Assembly (NCBI GenBank): GCA_023386315.1 | Contig: JAEWJZ010000018.1 | Coordinates: 343,747-407,746 of the forward strand | Origin: Bacillota bacterium | Lineage (GTDB): Bacteria > Bacillota > Clostridia > Lachnospirales > Lachnospiraceae | Direction of reading: 5' to 3' | Length of the DNA stretch: 64,000 bases | Shown here: positions 31,830 to 40,971 of the stretch, one piece after another | How the letters are laid out: the number at the start of each line of letters is the position of its first letter | Position numbering within the stretch: position 1 is the stretch's first letter | The notes under the pieces: generated by a model | Told to the model about the DNA's origin: nothing | The model's database searches: none | What the model saw: only the letters and a program-made list of their open reading frames with translations | Translations under genes and position numbers: made by a program

Positions 31830-33104
31830 CTAACGATAGATGATATCGTCTCTTCCCGGTCCGTTAGAAACCATAGTGATAGGAGTCTCAAGCTCTTTCT
31901 CAATAAATTCAATATAGTTCCTGCAATTCTCAGGCAGATCCTCATATTTTTTAATTCCTCTGATCTCACATTTCCAGCCTGGAAGTGTGGTATAAACCGG
32001 TTTTGCCTTATTAAGCTCCACTGTATTGGGGAAATCTTTTGTGACTTTTCCGTCAATTTCATACCCGATGCAGACAGGAAGCTCATCCAGATAACCAAGT
32101 ACATCTAAAACGGTAAGCGCTGCCTCGGTAGCCCCCTGGATTCTGCAGCCATATCTGGAAGCCACTGCATCAAACCAGCCCATACGTCTTGGCCTTCCTG
32201 TGGTTGCACCATACTCGCCGCCGTCACCGCCGCGGCGTCTTAACTCGTCTGCCTCATCACCGAAGATCTCGCTGACAAATGCACCTGCACCAACTGCGCT
32301 GGAATATGCCTTTACAACTGTGGTGATGTTCTTGATCTCATATGGAGGAATGCCTGCACCGATGGCTCCATATGCCGCCAGTGTGGAGGAGGAGGTAACC
32401 ATGGGATAAATTCCATGATCTGTATCCTTTAAGGATCCCAGCTGGCCTTCCAGTAAAATATTCTTACCTTCCTTAATGGCATCGTGAAGATATCTGGAAA
32501 CATCGCAGACAAAAGGTTTCACCATCTCACGGTACTCAAGCAGAGTCTTAAATAATTCTTCCGGATCAATAGCCGGTTTATGATATAAATGCTCCATTAA
32601 AACATTCTTTGTCTCACAAACGCGTGCAACCTTTTCCTTCAATGACTCTTCATCAAACAACTCGCTTACCTGGAAACCGATTTTTGCGTATTTATCTGAA
32701 TAAAATGGTGCAATCCCTGATTTAGTGGAACCAAAGGACCGTTTTCCCAGACGCTCTTCTTCATACTGGTCAAACAGAATATGATATGGCATCAGAATCT
32801 GTGCGCGGTCAGAAACCAGGATGTTTGGCTTCGGAACTCCCTTGCTCACAAGATCTTCCACTTCCTTAATTAAATAAGGTATGTTTAATGCCACGCCATT
32901 GCCGATAATGCTGGTTGTATGGTTGTAGAATACACCTGATGGAAGAAGGTGAAGGGCAAACTTGCCGTAATTATTAATAATTGTATGTCCGGCATTGCTT
33001 CCGCCCTGATACCGGATAATAATATCAGACTCCTTTGCCAGCATATCTGTGATTTTACCTTTTCCTTCATCGCCCCAGTTGGCGCCTACGATTGCTCTTA
33101 CCAT
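31830..33104 (-). CDS. purA: Adenylosuccinate synthetase
   Basis: PurA makes adenylosuccinate from IMP, aspartate and GTP, the first step towards AMP. The 424-residue protein begins VRAIVGANWGDEGKGKITD (GTP-binding loop). It also has QGGSNAGHTI near residue 35, the LEGQLGSLKDTDHGIYPMVTSSST block near 220, and TTGRPRRMGWFDAV near 305. Length is normal. A promoter lies upstream. A holin-like peptide frame and antisense RNA sit directly downstream. Confidence 0.97.
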   Translation of the reverse strand: MVRAIVGANWGDEGKGKITDMLAKESDIIIRYQGGSNAGHTIINNYGKFALHLLPSGVFYNHTTSIIGNGVALNIPYLIKEVEDLVSKGVPKPNILVSDRAQILMPYHILFDQYEEERLGKRSFGSTKSGIAPFYSDKYAKIGFQVSELFDEESLKEKVARVCETKNVLMEHLYHKPAIDPEELFKTLLEYREMVKPFVCDVSRYLHDAIKEGKNILLEGQLGSLKDTDHGIYPMVTSSSTLAAYGAIGAGIPPYEIKNITTVVKAYSSAVGAGAFVSEIFGDEADELRRRGGDGGEYGATTGRPRRMGWFDAVASRYGCRIQGATEAALTVLDVLGYLDELPVCIGYEIDGKVTKDFPNTVELNKAKPVYTTLPGWKCEIRGIKKYEDLPENCRNYIEFIEKELETPITMVSNGPGRDDIIYR

Positions 33105-33148
33105 TCGATTAATCCTCCTATGAGTGAAAAAATACCTTTTACTTCCCT

Positions 33149-33177
33149 ATGATAGCGCAAAGATTCACATAAGTAAA
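33149..33177 (-). promoter_or_regulatory. Probable purA promoter
   Basis: On the minus strand TTTACT (33172-33177), 17 bases, TATCAT (33149-33154). The leader is about 40 nt, with TAGGAGG before the ATG. Confidence 0.6.
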
Positions 33178-33205
33178 GTCAATATTATTTATATTTGGCA
33201 TAAGT

Positions 33206-34099
33206 CTAGATTATATCACTTGTCATAAGTTTCAGGATCTTCTTCCCTGCAGGGGAAACAGGAGTCTTACTGTCCGTGATAATGGCAAACTGCCGCCCCG
33301 GCATGGACTCTTTAAACTGCAGTTCTATCAGATTTCCTTTCTCAAGTTCCATTTCCGCAAATCCCGACATGACGCAGCCAATTCCTAAATTCCGCATTGC
33401 AAACTGAACGATCATATCGCTGGTGGAGAGTTCGAATTCCGGCTCCACTTCCAATCCCCGCTCTTTTAAGAAATCATCCATAAACGTACGCGTACTGGTA
33501 TTCTTTTCCAGAAAGATACAGGGAAGCTCCTTCAGGATATCATAACTCAGTTTTTTCCCTTCCAGATGCTTAAATTTCTCTCCTGCAATAAAAACATTGC
33601 GGACTTCCTTTACCGGAGTGCTTTTTACCTCACTTCTTGCCTCAAAGGGGGTGCTCACCACTCCGAAATCAATTTTTCCGTCATAAAGGAAGCGAAGGGT
33701 TTCCGGTGTGGGACCGTTGGAAACCGTTACTTTAATTCCAGGATAAAGCTCATGGAATTTTTCCAGATAGGGAAGCAGATAAAACTGAAGTGTCATATCA
33801 CTGGCTCCGATTCGCACCTCTCCTGTTTCCAGATCCCTCATCCGCCTTAGCATATTTTCCCCATGCCAGATATTTTCTAAACCGGATTTCACATATTCGA
33901 ATAAAAATTCTCCCTCTCTTGTCAGCTTTACTCCTTTTGACATCCGCATAAAAAGCTGGCAGTCCAGCGACTGTTCCAGCTGTCTTACTGCCTGGCTGAC
34001 TGCCGGCTGGGAGATGCAGAGCTTTTCTGAAGCCAGTGTAATACTCCCTAAATTTGCCACATAATAAAAAACCTTATAATATTCCAGACTGCTGCTCAT
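33206..34099 (-). CDS. LysR-family transcriptional regulator
   Basis: The 297-residue protein has an N-terminal winged helix (residues 1-60; helix-turn-helix with LASEKLCISQPAVSQAVRQLE near 20-40) and a C-terminal effector domain starting VRIGASDMTLQFYLLPYLEKFHELYPGI. Target and effector are unknown. Unlike many LysR genes it has no divergent partner here. It lies between purB and purA on the same strand, separated from purB by a terminator. The start is ATG 34099 with GGAGGAG; the frame extends 15 codons further. It could control nearby genes, but the sequence does not show this. Confidence 0.9.
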   Translation of the reverse strand: MSSSLEYYKVFYYVANLGSITLASEKLCISQPAVSQAVRQLEQSLDCQLFMRMSKGVKLTREGEFLFEYVKSGLENIWHGENMLRRMRDLETGEVRIGASDMTLQFYLLPYLEKFHELYPGIKVTVSNGPTPETLRFLYDGKIDFGVVSTPFEARSEVKSTPVKEVRNVFIAGEKFKHLEGKKLSYDILKELPCIFLEKNTSTRTFMDDFLKERGLEVEPEFELSTSDMIVQFAMRNLGIGCVMSGFAEMELEKGNLIELQFKESMPGRQFAIITDSKTPVSPAGKKILKLMTSDII

Positions 34100-34116
34100 G
34101 GCTCCTCCTGACAAAC

Positions 34117-34162
34117 GAAAAACTGCAGACAGACTCATTGACAAAAATCAGTCTGTCCGCAG
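34117..34162 (-). terminator. Terminator after purB
   Basis: CTGCAGACAGACT (34123-34135) pairs with AGTCTGTCCGCAG (34150-34162) with one mismatch. On the minus strand CAGTTTTTCG follows. Confidence 0.88.
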
Positions 34163-34167
34163 CTTTC

Positions 34168-35598
34168 TTATACATTGATTTCTGCTGTCATTCCAAGAAG
34201 TTCCTGGTTGTCCTTAAGAAGAGGACGAATCACCTCATCAAGGTATATGGTAACCTGAGCCGGGGCACAGCCTACATACTTCTTAGGGTCCATGCTCTTT
34301 TTCAGTTCTTCTAAAGAAAGATTAAAGGATGGGTCTGCTGCAATGAGTTCCAGCAGATTGTTATCCAGTCCGTTCACCTTGACATTCTTTCCGGCTTCCA
34401 TAGAAAGCTCACGGATCCGCTCGTGAAGTTCCTGTCTGTCGCCGCCAGCCTTCACCGCATCCATCATGATGTTTTCCGTCGCCATAAAGGGAAGTTCCGC
34501 CATCATATGCTTTTCAATAACCCTGGGATAAACCACAAGACCGTCCACCACATTTAAATAGAGATCCAGAATTCCGTCTATTGCAAGAAAACCTTCGGGC
34601 ACACTCAGACGTTTGTTGGCAGAATCATCCAGTGTTCTTTCAAACCACTGGGTGGAAGAAACAAGCATGGGATTCATCACATCGGCCATTACGTAGTTTG
34701 ACAGTGATGCAATTCTCTCACTTCTCATGGGATTTCTCTTGTAAGCCATGGCTGACGAACCGATCTGGCTCTTTTCAAACGGTTCTTCCACTTCTTTTAA
34801 ATGCTGGAGAAGGCGGATATCATTGGAGAACTTATGGGCGCTCTGGGCAATTCCTGCGAGAACGTTAACGACCCGGCTGTCAACCTTTCGGGAGTAGGTC
34901 TGGCCAGACACCGGATAGCATCCCTTAAATCCCATCTTTTCTGCAATCATGGCGTCTACTTTTCTTACTCTGTCCATATCCCCGTCAAACAGCTCCAGGA
35001 AGCTGGCCTGGGTTCCGGTAGTTCCTTTGGAACCAAGAAGGCGGATGGTATCAAGAAGATAATCCAGATCTTCTAAATCCATGGTAAGATCATGGAGCCA
35101 TAACGTGGCTCTCTTACCTACGGTCGTTGGCTGAGCCGGCTGAAAGTGGGTAAACGCAAGAGTGGGTAAATCTTTATAGCTGTCTGCAAACTTTGCAAGC
35201 TCACTGATTACGTTAATCAGTTTTTTCCGTACCAGCAAAAGTGCCTCTGTCATAACAATAATGTCTGTATTATCACCAACATAACAGGAGGTGGCTCCAA
35301 GATGAATGATACCTTTTGCCTTCGGGCACTGTACTCCATACGCATATACGTGAGACATCACATCGTGGCGGACCTCTTTTTCCCGCTGTATGGCAACCTC
35401 GTAATTGATGTCATCCTGAAACGCTTTCAGTTCCTCTATCTGTTCTTCTGTAATGGGAAGCCCCAGTTCTTTTTCTGTTTCCGCCAGAGCAATCCACAGT
35501 TTTCTCCAGGTTTTAAATTTCTTATCAGGAGAAAAAATGTACTGCATCTCCTTGCTGGCATAACGCTCAGACAGCGGGCTTTGGTATCGATCTGTCAT
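34168..35598 (-). CDS. purB: Adenylosuccinate lyase
   Basis: PurB removes fumarate from SAICAR and from adenylosuccinate (steps 8 and AMP branch). The 476-residue protein has LGATSCYVGDNTD near residue 85, THFQPAQPTTVGKRA with the catalytic His near residue 140, and the signature SQIGSSAMAYKRNPMRSERI near residue 280. It is the longer eukaryote-like form seen in some clostridia. Between it and purF lies a hairpin (GCCGGTT/AACCGGC near 35688-35713) without a T-run. An extended -10 (TGCTAAAAT) upstream hints at its own promoter. Confidence 0.96.
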   Translation of the reverse strand: MTDRYQSPLSERYASKEMQYIFSPDKKFKTWRKLWIALAETEKELGLPITEEQIEELKAFQDDINYEVAIQREKEVRHDVMSHVYAYGVQCPKAKGIIHLGATSCYVGDNTDIIVMTEALLLVRKKLINVISELAKFADSYKDLPTLAFTHFQPAQPTTVGKRATLWLHDLTMDLEDLDYLLDTIRLLGSKGTTGTQASFLELFDGDMDRVRKVDAMIAEKMGFKGCYPVSGQTYSRKVDSRVVNVLAGIAQSAHKFSNDIRLLQHLKEVEEPFEKSQIGSSAMAYKRNPMRSERIASLSNYVMADVMNPMLVSSTQWFERTLDDSANKRLSVPEGFLAIDGILDLYLNVVDGLVVYPRVIEKHMMAELPFMATENIMMDAVKAGGDRQELHERIRELSMEAGKNVKVNGLDNNLLELIAADPSFNLSLEELKKSMDPKKYVGCAPAQVTIYLDEVIRPLLKDNQELLGMTAEINV

Positions 35599-35735
35599 GT
35601 TCCTTTCATTCCTCCTTGGGTTTCGTTGTAGAGCTATTTTAGCATATTTTTCTTACTATGGGAAGAGCAGGCAGGGACCGTCCGCCGGTTATATGCTGCG
35701 AACCGGCCTGACAGCCCCTGATCTCTTTGTCCTTT

Positions 35736-37178
35736 TTATCTGCTGTATTCTCCGCGGATATCTTCTTTCGGCGGCTCAATGGGATAGTTCCCGCTGAAGC
35801 ATGCCGTGCAGATGGGCAATCCTTCTGCCATTTCCTTCAGTCGTTCCATGTTTAAATAAGACAGGGAATCCGCTCCCAGAAGGTCCCGGATCTCTTCAAT
35901 GCTTCTGTTATGGGCGATCAGCTGATCTTCATCAGGAATATCCGTTCCGAAATAACAGGGGTGGAGAAAAGGAGGTGCACTGATCCGCACATGAACCTCA
36001 CTGGCACCAGCCTCCCGCAGCATGTTCACGATCAGGGCGCTGGTTGTTCCCCTGACTATGGAATCATCAATCATGATTACCCGTTTTCCCACAACCGCTT
36101 CTCTTAACACATTCAGCTTAATTCTGACGGAAGATTCCCGGTTGCTCTGTTTCGGTTTAATGAAGGTTCTTCCCACATAGGAATTCTTCACAAATGCCGT
36201 ACCATAGGGGATCCCTGACTGAAGGGAATATCCAAGGGCAGCTGCATTTCCGGATTCCGGTACGCCTACCACCACATCGGCCTCTACAGGAGAATCCACA
36301 GCCAGCGCCCGGCCTGCACAAAGTCTGGAATGATAGACACTCACTCCGTCAAAAACGCTGTCCGGTCTGGCAAAATAGATATATTCAAAAATACATCTGG
36401 CCTCCTTCGCTTTCTCTTTAAAGCAGAGGCTGGTATCCGATACAATTCCGTCTTTTGTTATGGTTACAATCTCTCCTGGGAGAACATCACGGACAAATTC
36501 CGCACCGATGGTATCAAGAGCGCAGCTTTCCGATACAATGATATAAGCACTGTCTCGTTTTCCAATGCATAACGGCTTAAATCCATATGGATCCCTTGCC
36601 CCGATCAGTTTACGCGGGCTCATGACAACCAGAGAATAAGCTCCCACAATTTTTTTCATGGCATTGGCAACCGCTGCCTCTACGGAAGGGGTTTTAACCC
36701 GCTCTCTGGCAACATGATATGCAATTACTTCGGAATCAATCGTGGTCTGAAAAATCGCTCCGCTGTACTCTAACTCTCTGCGAAGCTCCGGTGCATTCAC
36801 CAGATTCCCGTTATGAGCCATGGCAAGAGTTCCTTTTACGTAATTAAGCACAAGGGGCTGGGCATTCTCCCGCGTACTGCTTCCTGCCGTTGAATAACGA
36901 ACATGACCTACCCCGATATTGCCATGAAGACCTTCTAAAACCTCGGGAGTAAAAACCTCGTTACATAACCCCATCCCCTTATGCGCACTTACTTTTCCTT
37001 TCGGACCTTCGGTATCGCTGACAGCAATTCCGCAGCTCTCCTGTCCTCTGTGCTGTAATGCAAACAGACCGTAATAAATGGTGGAAGCAACGTCACCGCC
37101 GTCGAAATCATAGATGCCGAAGACGCCGCACTCCTCATGTAACTCTTCTTCTATGTTGAAGTTCAATTCGTTACTCAT
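35736..37178 (-). CDS. purF: Amidophosphoribosyltransferase
   Basis: PurF makes phosphoribosylamine from PRPP and glutamine, the committed step. The 480-residue protein has, after a short propeptide-like start, the catalytic Cys in EECGVFGIYD (about residue 16), the Ntn glutaminase domain with HNGNLVNAPELRREL, and the PRPP loop VIMIDDSIVRGTTS near residue 350. The SNRESSVRIKLNVL block is present. C-terminal Cys residues (ICTACFSGNYP and the CYFGTD region) match the Fe-S-containing Bacillus-type enzymes. The frame is open to 37253; ATG 37178 with GAGAGGG is chosen. purC lies 25 bases upstream. Confidence 0.96.
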   Translation of the reverse strand: MSNELNFNIEEELHEECGVFGIYDFDGGDVASTIYYGLFALQHRGQESCGIAVSDTEGPKGKVSAHKGMGLCNEVFTPEVLEGLHGNIGVGHVRYSTAGSSTRENAQPLVLNYVKGTLAMAHNGNLVNAPELRRELEYSGAIFQTTIDSEVIAYHVARERVKTPSVEAAVANAMKKIVGAYSLVVMSPRKLIGARDPYGFKPLCIGKRDSAYIIVSESCALDTIGAEFVRDVLPGEIVTITKDGIVSDTSLCFKEKAKEARCIFEYIYFARPDSVFDGVSVYHSRLCAGRALAVDSPVEADVVVGVPESGNAAALGYSLQSGIPYGTAFVKNSYVGRTFIKPKQSNRESSVRIKLNVLREAVVGKRVIMIDDSIVRGTTSALIVNMLREAGASEVHVRISAPPFLHPCYFGTDIPDEDQLIAHNRSIEEIRDLLGADSLSYLNMERLKEMAEGLPICTACFSGNYPIEPPKEDIRGEYSR

Positions 37179-37203
37179 GAAATGTCTACCCTCTCTGTGC
37201 TGT

Positions 37204-37911
37204 TTACTGAATTCCAAGACGCCTGAAAATTTCCTCATATGCATCTTCCACACCGCCTAAATCTCTGCGGAAGCGATCCTTATCCAGCTTTTCGTGAGTA
37301 TCCTTATCCCACAGTCTGCATGTATCAGGAGAAATTTCGTCGGCAAGAATTATCTGACCGTGGTAACGGCCAAACTCGATCTTAAAGTCAATCAGATCGA
37401 TATTTAAGGTGTTAAAGTACTCGATGAGAACTTCGTTTACCAGAAACGCATACTTTGTAATGGCAGCGATCTCTTCTTTGGTTGCAAGATTAAGAGCCAG
37501 AGCATAGTAATCGTTAATAAACGGATCTCCTAAATCATCATTTTTATAGCTGAATTCAAGTGTAGGACAGGCAAATTTAATTCCCTCTTCCATTCCCATC
37601 TTTTTCGCAAAACTTCCGGCAGAATAGTTTCTGATAATTACCTCGAGAGGAACGATCTCCACTTTTTTCACTGCAGTCTCACGGTCGTTTAATTCTTCAA
37701 CCAGATGAGTCGGAACACCTTTGGCTTCTAACTTTTTGAAAACAAAATTGGTCATGCGGTTATTTATCGCACCTTTTCCAACAATTGTGCCTTTTTTGAG
37801 ACCATTGAAAGCTGTGGCATCATCTTTATAAGAAACAATCAACACGTCCGGATCCTCAGTAGTATAGACCTTCTTTGCTTTTCCCTCATACAGCATTTCT
37901 TTTTTCTCCAC
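37204..37911 (-). CDS. purC: SAICAR synthetase
   Basis: PurC couples CAIR and aspartate with ATP to SAICAR (step 7). The 235-residue protein has the N-terminal [16 protein letters not shown] loop, [17 protein letters not shown], the [11 protein letters not shown] block and DFKIEFGR near the C-terminal third, and ends normally. The longest frame starts at GTG 37920. GTG 37911 is preferred because AGGTGG lies six bases upstream and it gives [14 protein letters not shown], the usual family start. purC-purF form an operon behind a strong promoter. Confidence 0.96.
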   Translation of the reverse strand: MEKKEMLYEGKAKKVYTTEDPDVLIVSYKDDATAFNGLKKGTIVGKGAINNRMTNFVFKKLEAKGVPTHLVEELNDRETAVKKVEIVPLEVIIRNYSAGSFAKKMGMEEGIKFACPTLEFSYKNDDLGDPFINDYYALALNLATKEEIAAITKYAFLVNEVLIEYFNTLNIDLIDFKIEFGRYHGQIILADEISPDTCRLWDKDTHEKLDKDRFRRDLGGVEDAYEEIFRRLGIQ

Positions 37912-37933
37912 GGTATCCACCTGTCCTTTTCTG

Positions 37934-37947
37934 AATTAATTTATAAG
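37934..37947. promoter_or_regulatory. 14-base element shared with the purE leader
   Basis: AATTAATTTATAAG on the plus strand here is the exact reverse complement of the plus-strand copy in the purE leader (6113-6126). The adjoining minus-strand GAAAAACTTAT also recurs in the purE leader. A common regulator of purine genes could bind it. Confidence 0.4.
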
Positions 37948-37980
37948 TTTTTCAAATAAAACTCTGGTGTTTCAGTAGAA

Positions 37981-38009
37981 ATTATAATACAGTAAAAATC
38001 GGATTGCAA
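37981..38009 (-). promoter_or_regulatory. Sigma-A promoter of purC-purF
   Basis: On the minus strand TTGCAA (38004-38009), 17 bases, TATAAT (37981-37986). Confidence 0.8.
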
Positions 38010-38057
38010 CTGGTTTTATTATTATAAATACTAATGACCAATATACATATCTGTTTC

Positions 38058-38420
38058 TCAATCTGACTTTTTAAGGATCTGCCGCTCCACTCTCTGCCAC
38101 AATTTTAATTCCCCTTCTTTTAAATCCAGAGAAAGTCCGCGCTCTCTCACCTCTCCATCTGCATCTTTCAAAAAAGGCATCCCGGCCATCGTTTCTTCCA
38201 CATATTCCTCCCTGACAGCATAGAGCTTTCTCAGTTCACTGCAAATCTGTTCTCTCTGCCGGGGAAATAAAACGGCAGCTTCAAAAAGCAGGCAGCAGTA
38301 CAAAAGATAAACCAGCCCTCTCCGTCTTTTCCTGGGAGCAAATGCCCACGTTAAGCTTCTCCATGTCTTTTTTCTCTTATTAAAACTCTGAAAACGATAT
38401 TTTTTTAAAACTGTATTCAT
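38058..38420 (-). CDS. Hypothetical basic protein with one membrane segment
   Basis: The 120-residue protein starts with a strongly basic stretch (many Lys and Arg in residues 6-36), then one hydrophobic segment (about 36-52, LVYLLYCCLLFEAAVLF) and a charged helical C-terminal half. It is likely a type II single-pass membrane protein with the N-terminus in the cytoplasm. GGAG precedes ATG 38420. No family recognised. Confidence 0.62.
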   Translation of the reverse strand: MNTVLKKYRFQSFNKRKKTWRSLTWAFAPRKRRRGLVYLLYCCLLFEAAVLFPRQREQICSELRKLYAVREEYVEETMAGMPFLKDADGEVRERGLSLDLKEGELKLWQRVERQILKKSD

Positions 38421-38525
38421 AAATCAGCTCCTGTCCTGGCCAAGATATAACGGTTCGTCAAATGGGAAATTTAAAAACAGATATCCAGAAATAAAGAAGT
38501 GTCTGACCTTATTATATATGATAGT

Positions 38526-38567
38526 AAAAAAAGCTTCAAGCATTACTTTCTGCCCGAAGCTTTTTGT
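38526..38567 (-). terminator. Terminator after the lipoprotein gene
   Basis: AAAAAGCTTC pairs with GAAGCTTTTT across an 18-base loop. On the minus strand seven T follow. Confidence 0.85.
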
Positions 38568-38574
38568 TAAATAA

Positions 38575-38892
38575 TTATTTTGCTGCTGTTGTACTCTCTG
38601 TGGTGGGCTGGCCATTGCTTTCACCAGTAATTTTATCAACGCCTTTTTCCACGCCCTTTACAGCATCATTGACAACTCCTGTGCTGCTTTCCTTGCCTTC
38701 ATCAGCCTTTGTTGCACCGCCTGTAGTTGTTGAACCACCTGTACCACCTGTACCACCCGTAGTCGTACCGGCTGCTGTCGTAGTCGTTCCCGCTTTTGTT
38801 CCGTCAGTTCCGTTGGTTGTGCCGCATGCGGTCAGACACATCACTGACATAATGACAAGAATTGCAAATACATATGGTTTTATTTTTTTCAT
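38575..38892 (-). CDS. Thr/Gly-rich lipoprotein
   Basis: The 105-residue protein has a lipoprotein signal (basic start, hydrophobic run, LTAC with lipidated Cys at residue 23). The mature chain opens with about 45 residues of Thr, Gly, Ala and Ser (TTTTAAGTTTGGTGGTGG type), a flexible low-complexity stalk. It ends in a short charged segment (VVNDAVKGVEKGVDKITGES). The ending resembles short amphipathic motifs in clostridial surface lipoproteins, but no function can be given. ATG 38892 follows AAAGGAG; the track frame is six codons longer. Confidence 0.78.
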   Translation of the reverse strand: MKKIKPYVFAILVIMSVMCLTACGTTNGTDGTKAGTTTTAAGTTTGGTGGTGGSTTTGGATKADEGKESSTGVVNDAVKGVEKGVDKITGESNGQPTTESTTAAK

Positions 38893-38969
38893 AATACTTT
38901 CTCCTTTCATATTCTATGCTTAGTATGTGTCAAGGAGAAATGAATTATAGTGGAAAATTTTGGAAAAAA

Positions 38970-39728
38970 TCAGGATTCTATTACATCTTTCATGGTATAA
39001 AGTCCCGGTTTTTTCCCTGCTAAAAATTTGGCAGCAGATACTGCTCCCCGTGCAAAGATTGCTTTGGAATAAGCAGTGTGCTGGAACGTAACCACCTCAT
39101 CGGTTCCGGCAAAAATTACATCATGCTCTCCCACAATGGTACCCCCGCGGACTGCACTAATTCCGATTTCCTTCTTATCTCTTGCTTTTCTTACCTGGCT
39201 TCTGTCATAAACATAATGAAATTCCTGGTCCATGGCCTCATTAATGGAATCTGCAAGCGCAAGAGCCGTTCCGCTTGGAGAATCCAGTTTTTTATTATGA
39301 TGCTTCTCCAGAATCTCAATATCAAATCCTGCACCTGCAAGCACCAGTGCTGCATCTTTTATCAGCTTCATTAACAGGTTTACACCTAATGACATGTTTG
39401 CAGACCGGAGCACCGCCACCTGTCCGGATGCATCTTCTACCAGCTTTACCTGCTCCTCAGAAAGCCCTGTTGTACACAAAACCACCGGAATGTGTTTTTC
39501 GATACTGTAATGAAGGAGGCCCTCCACAGCCTTTGCAGAAGTGAAATCAACGATTACATCTGCTTTTATATCACAGGACTCTAAGGAAGAAAATACCGGG
39601 TATGAATTTTCTTTCGTCATGTTGGGATCAATCCCTGCAACAATCTTTATATTTTTTTCTTCCGCTGCAATACCGGAAATGACCTGTCCCATGGCCCCGT
39701 TACAGCCGTGCATTATCATCTTAATCAT
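38970..39728 (-). CDS. dapB: 4-hydroxy-tetrahydrodipicolinate reductase
   Basis: DapB reduces the DapA product with NAD(P)H, the second committed step to diaminopimelate, lysine and spore dipicolinate. The 252-residue protein has HGCNGAMGQVI near the start, VDFTSAKAV and VLCTTGLSEEQ, and the catalytic block EKHHNKKLDSPSGTA near residue 150. GGAGG precedes ATG 39728. It lies 30 bases after dapA and is covered by the same lysine riboswitch transcript. Confidence 0.96.
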   Translation of the reverse strand: MIKMIMHGCNGAMGQVISGIAAEEKNIKIVAGIDPNMTKENSYPVFSSLESCDIKADVIVDFTSAKAVEGLLHYSIEKHIPVVLCTTGLSEEQVKLVEDASGQVAVLRSANMSLGVNLLMKLIKDAALVLAGAGFDIEILEKHHNKKLDSPSGTALALADSINEAMDQEFHYVYDRSQVRKARDKKEIGISAVRGGTIVGEHDVIFAGTDEVVTFQHTAYSKAIFARGAVSAAKFLAGKKPGLYTMKDVIES

Positions 39729-39758
39729 GATTTCCTCCATATGTATATCTTACACCGG

Positions 39759-40643
39759 TTATAAAATTCCATACTCTTTCATGGCAATTTTTAAACATTC
39801 CTGATTTTTTTCTTCCATCTCGGTCAAAGGAAGCCGCATTGGTCCTGCCTGTCTTCCCATGAGATTTAATGCCGCTTTCACGGGAATCGGATTCACTTCG
39901 CAGAATAATGCATTAATTAACGGGATTGCTTCCAGCTGCAGTCTTGCGCTGCGCTTCACATCACCATCCAGATATGCCTGGCAGATCTCATGTGTCTTAG
40001 CCGGAGCAACATTGGAAAGGACAGAAATAACACCTCTTCCGCCCAAAGACATGATGGGAACAATCTGGTTGTCATTACCGGAATAAACATCGGCTTTACC
40101 GTCAGTCAGACTCAGCAGATCAGCGATGGCGGAAAAATCACCGCTGGCCTCTTTTACTCCTACGATGTTCGGAACGTTAAGACAGAGATCTGCAATGGTA
40201 CGAGCTGTAATGGTAACACCGGTTCTTCCCGGAATATTATAAAGAAGAATGGGAATATTCACGGCATCTGCCACAGCCTTAAAATGAGCTTTTAAACCGT
40301 TCTGAGTTGCTTTATTATAGTACGGAGAAACCAAAAGAAGACCATCCGCTCCCAGCTTTTGCGCTTCTTCAGACAGATAAACGGCTGTTTCCGTACAATT
40401 TGAACCGGTACCGGCTATGACCGGAATTCTTTTTTTCGTTACCTCACATACATATCTGATTACATCCAAATGTTCCTCATGAGTCATCGTCGATGCTTCC
40501 CCGGTGGTTCCGCATGCAACAATTGCGTCAGTTCCCTCTGCGATCTGCTCCTCCACCAATTTTTCAAGTACCTCATAATTTACAAGTCCGTTCTCCTGAA
40601 AAGGTGTGACTAGCGCTACTCCAGCGCCTTCATAAATTGCCAT
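39759..40643 (-). CDS. dapA: 4-hydroxy-tetrahydrodipicolinate synthase
   Basis: DapA condenses pyruvate and aspartate semialdehyde. The 294-residue TIM-barrel protein has CGTTGEASTMTHEEH near residue 45, the catalytic Tyr in LLYNIPGRTG near residue 135, and the Schiff-base Lys in NIVGVKEASGDF near residue 163. The ATG follows AGGAGG. A lysine riboswitch with terminator precedes it, so high lysine should shut it off. Confidence 0.97.
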   Translation of the reverse strand: MAIYEGAGVALVTPFQENGLVNYEVLEKLVEEQIAEGTDAIVACGTTGEASTMTHEEHLDVIRYVCEVTKKRIPVIAGTGSNCTETAVYLSEEAQKLGADGLLLVSPYYNKATQNGLKAHFKAVADAVNIPILLYNIPGRTGVTITARTIADLCLNVPNIVGVKEASGDFSAIADLLSLTDGKADVYSGNDNQIVPIMSLGGRGVISVLSNVAPAKTHEICQAYLDGDVKRSARLQLEAIPLINALFCEVNPIPVKAALNLMGRQAGPMRLPLTEMEEKNQECLKIAMKEYGIL

Positions 40644-40724
40644 GGTCTTATCCTCCTGATTCTTTATCGTTATACATAGTAAACTTCTAAGGGCCCTTTG
40701 CTTCTCTGCTCTTCCTGCCGAAAC

Positions 40725-40756
40725 GAAAAAACAGAGCTGACAACAGGGTCAGCTCT
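40725..40756 (-). terminator. Expression-platform terminator of the lysine riboswitch
   Basis: AGAGCTGAC (40733-40741) pairs perfectly with GTCAGCTCT (40748-40756) around a six-base loop. On the minus strand CTGTTTTTTCG follows. It lies 35 bases after the aptamer and 80 before dapA. Confidence 0.9.
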
Positions 40757-40790
40757 TAAAGTCCAGAATCTGGTAATCTCATCTTTCTTT

Positions 40791-40955
40791 AAGTAGCTCC
40801 CCATCCATACGGATGACAGTCATATGGCTCTTAACCATATGCCCAGAACAGATATGTTCAGGCCATACCGTTCTTCGGCGTCTATTCCTTTCCCCTGTCC
40901 TCCTCTGTACCTGATACATCGGACAGCGTACTCTTAATCAACGCAACCTCTACTC
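40791..40955 (-). promoter_or_regulatory. Lysine riboswitch (L box) of dapA-dapB
   Basis: On the minus strand the core elements appear in order: AGAGGTTGCG, then TTAAGAGTACG, GGGGAAAGGAATAGACGCCGAAG split over the usual junction, a long hairpin (GGTATGG region and TGAACATATCTGTTC), CATATGGTTAAGAGCCATATG, and closing GGGGAGCTAC. P1 is GAGTAG/CTACTT (plus-strand 40950-40955 and 40791-40796). Together with its place before dapA this is a confident L-box aptamer. Lysine binding should favour the terminator at 40725-40756. It fills the 340-base gap 40644-40983. Confidence 0.92.
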
Positions 40956-40971
40956 TATTATGTATGTTACC

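Noticed and set aside
38424..38639. 71-codon minus-strand frame overlapping the lipoprotein gene end
   Set aside because: Overlaps the lipoprotein terminator and coding end; no ribosome binding site.
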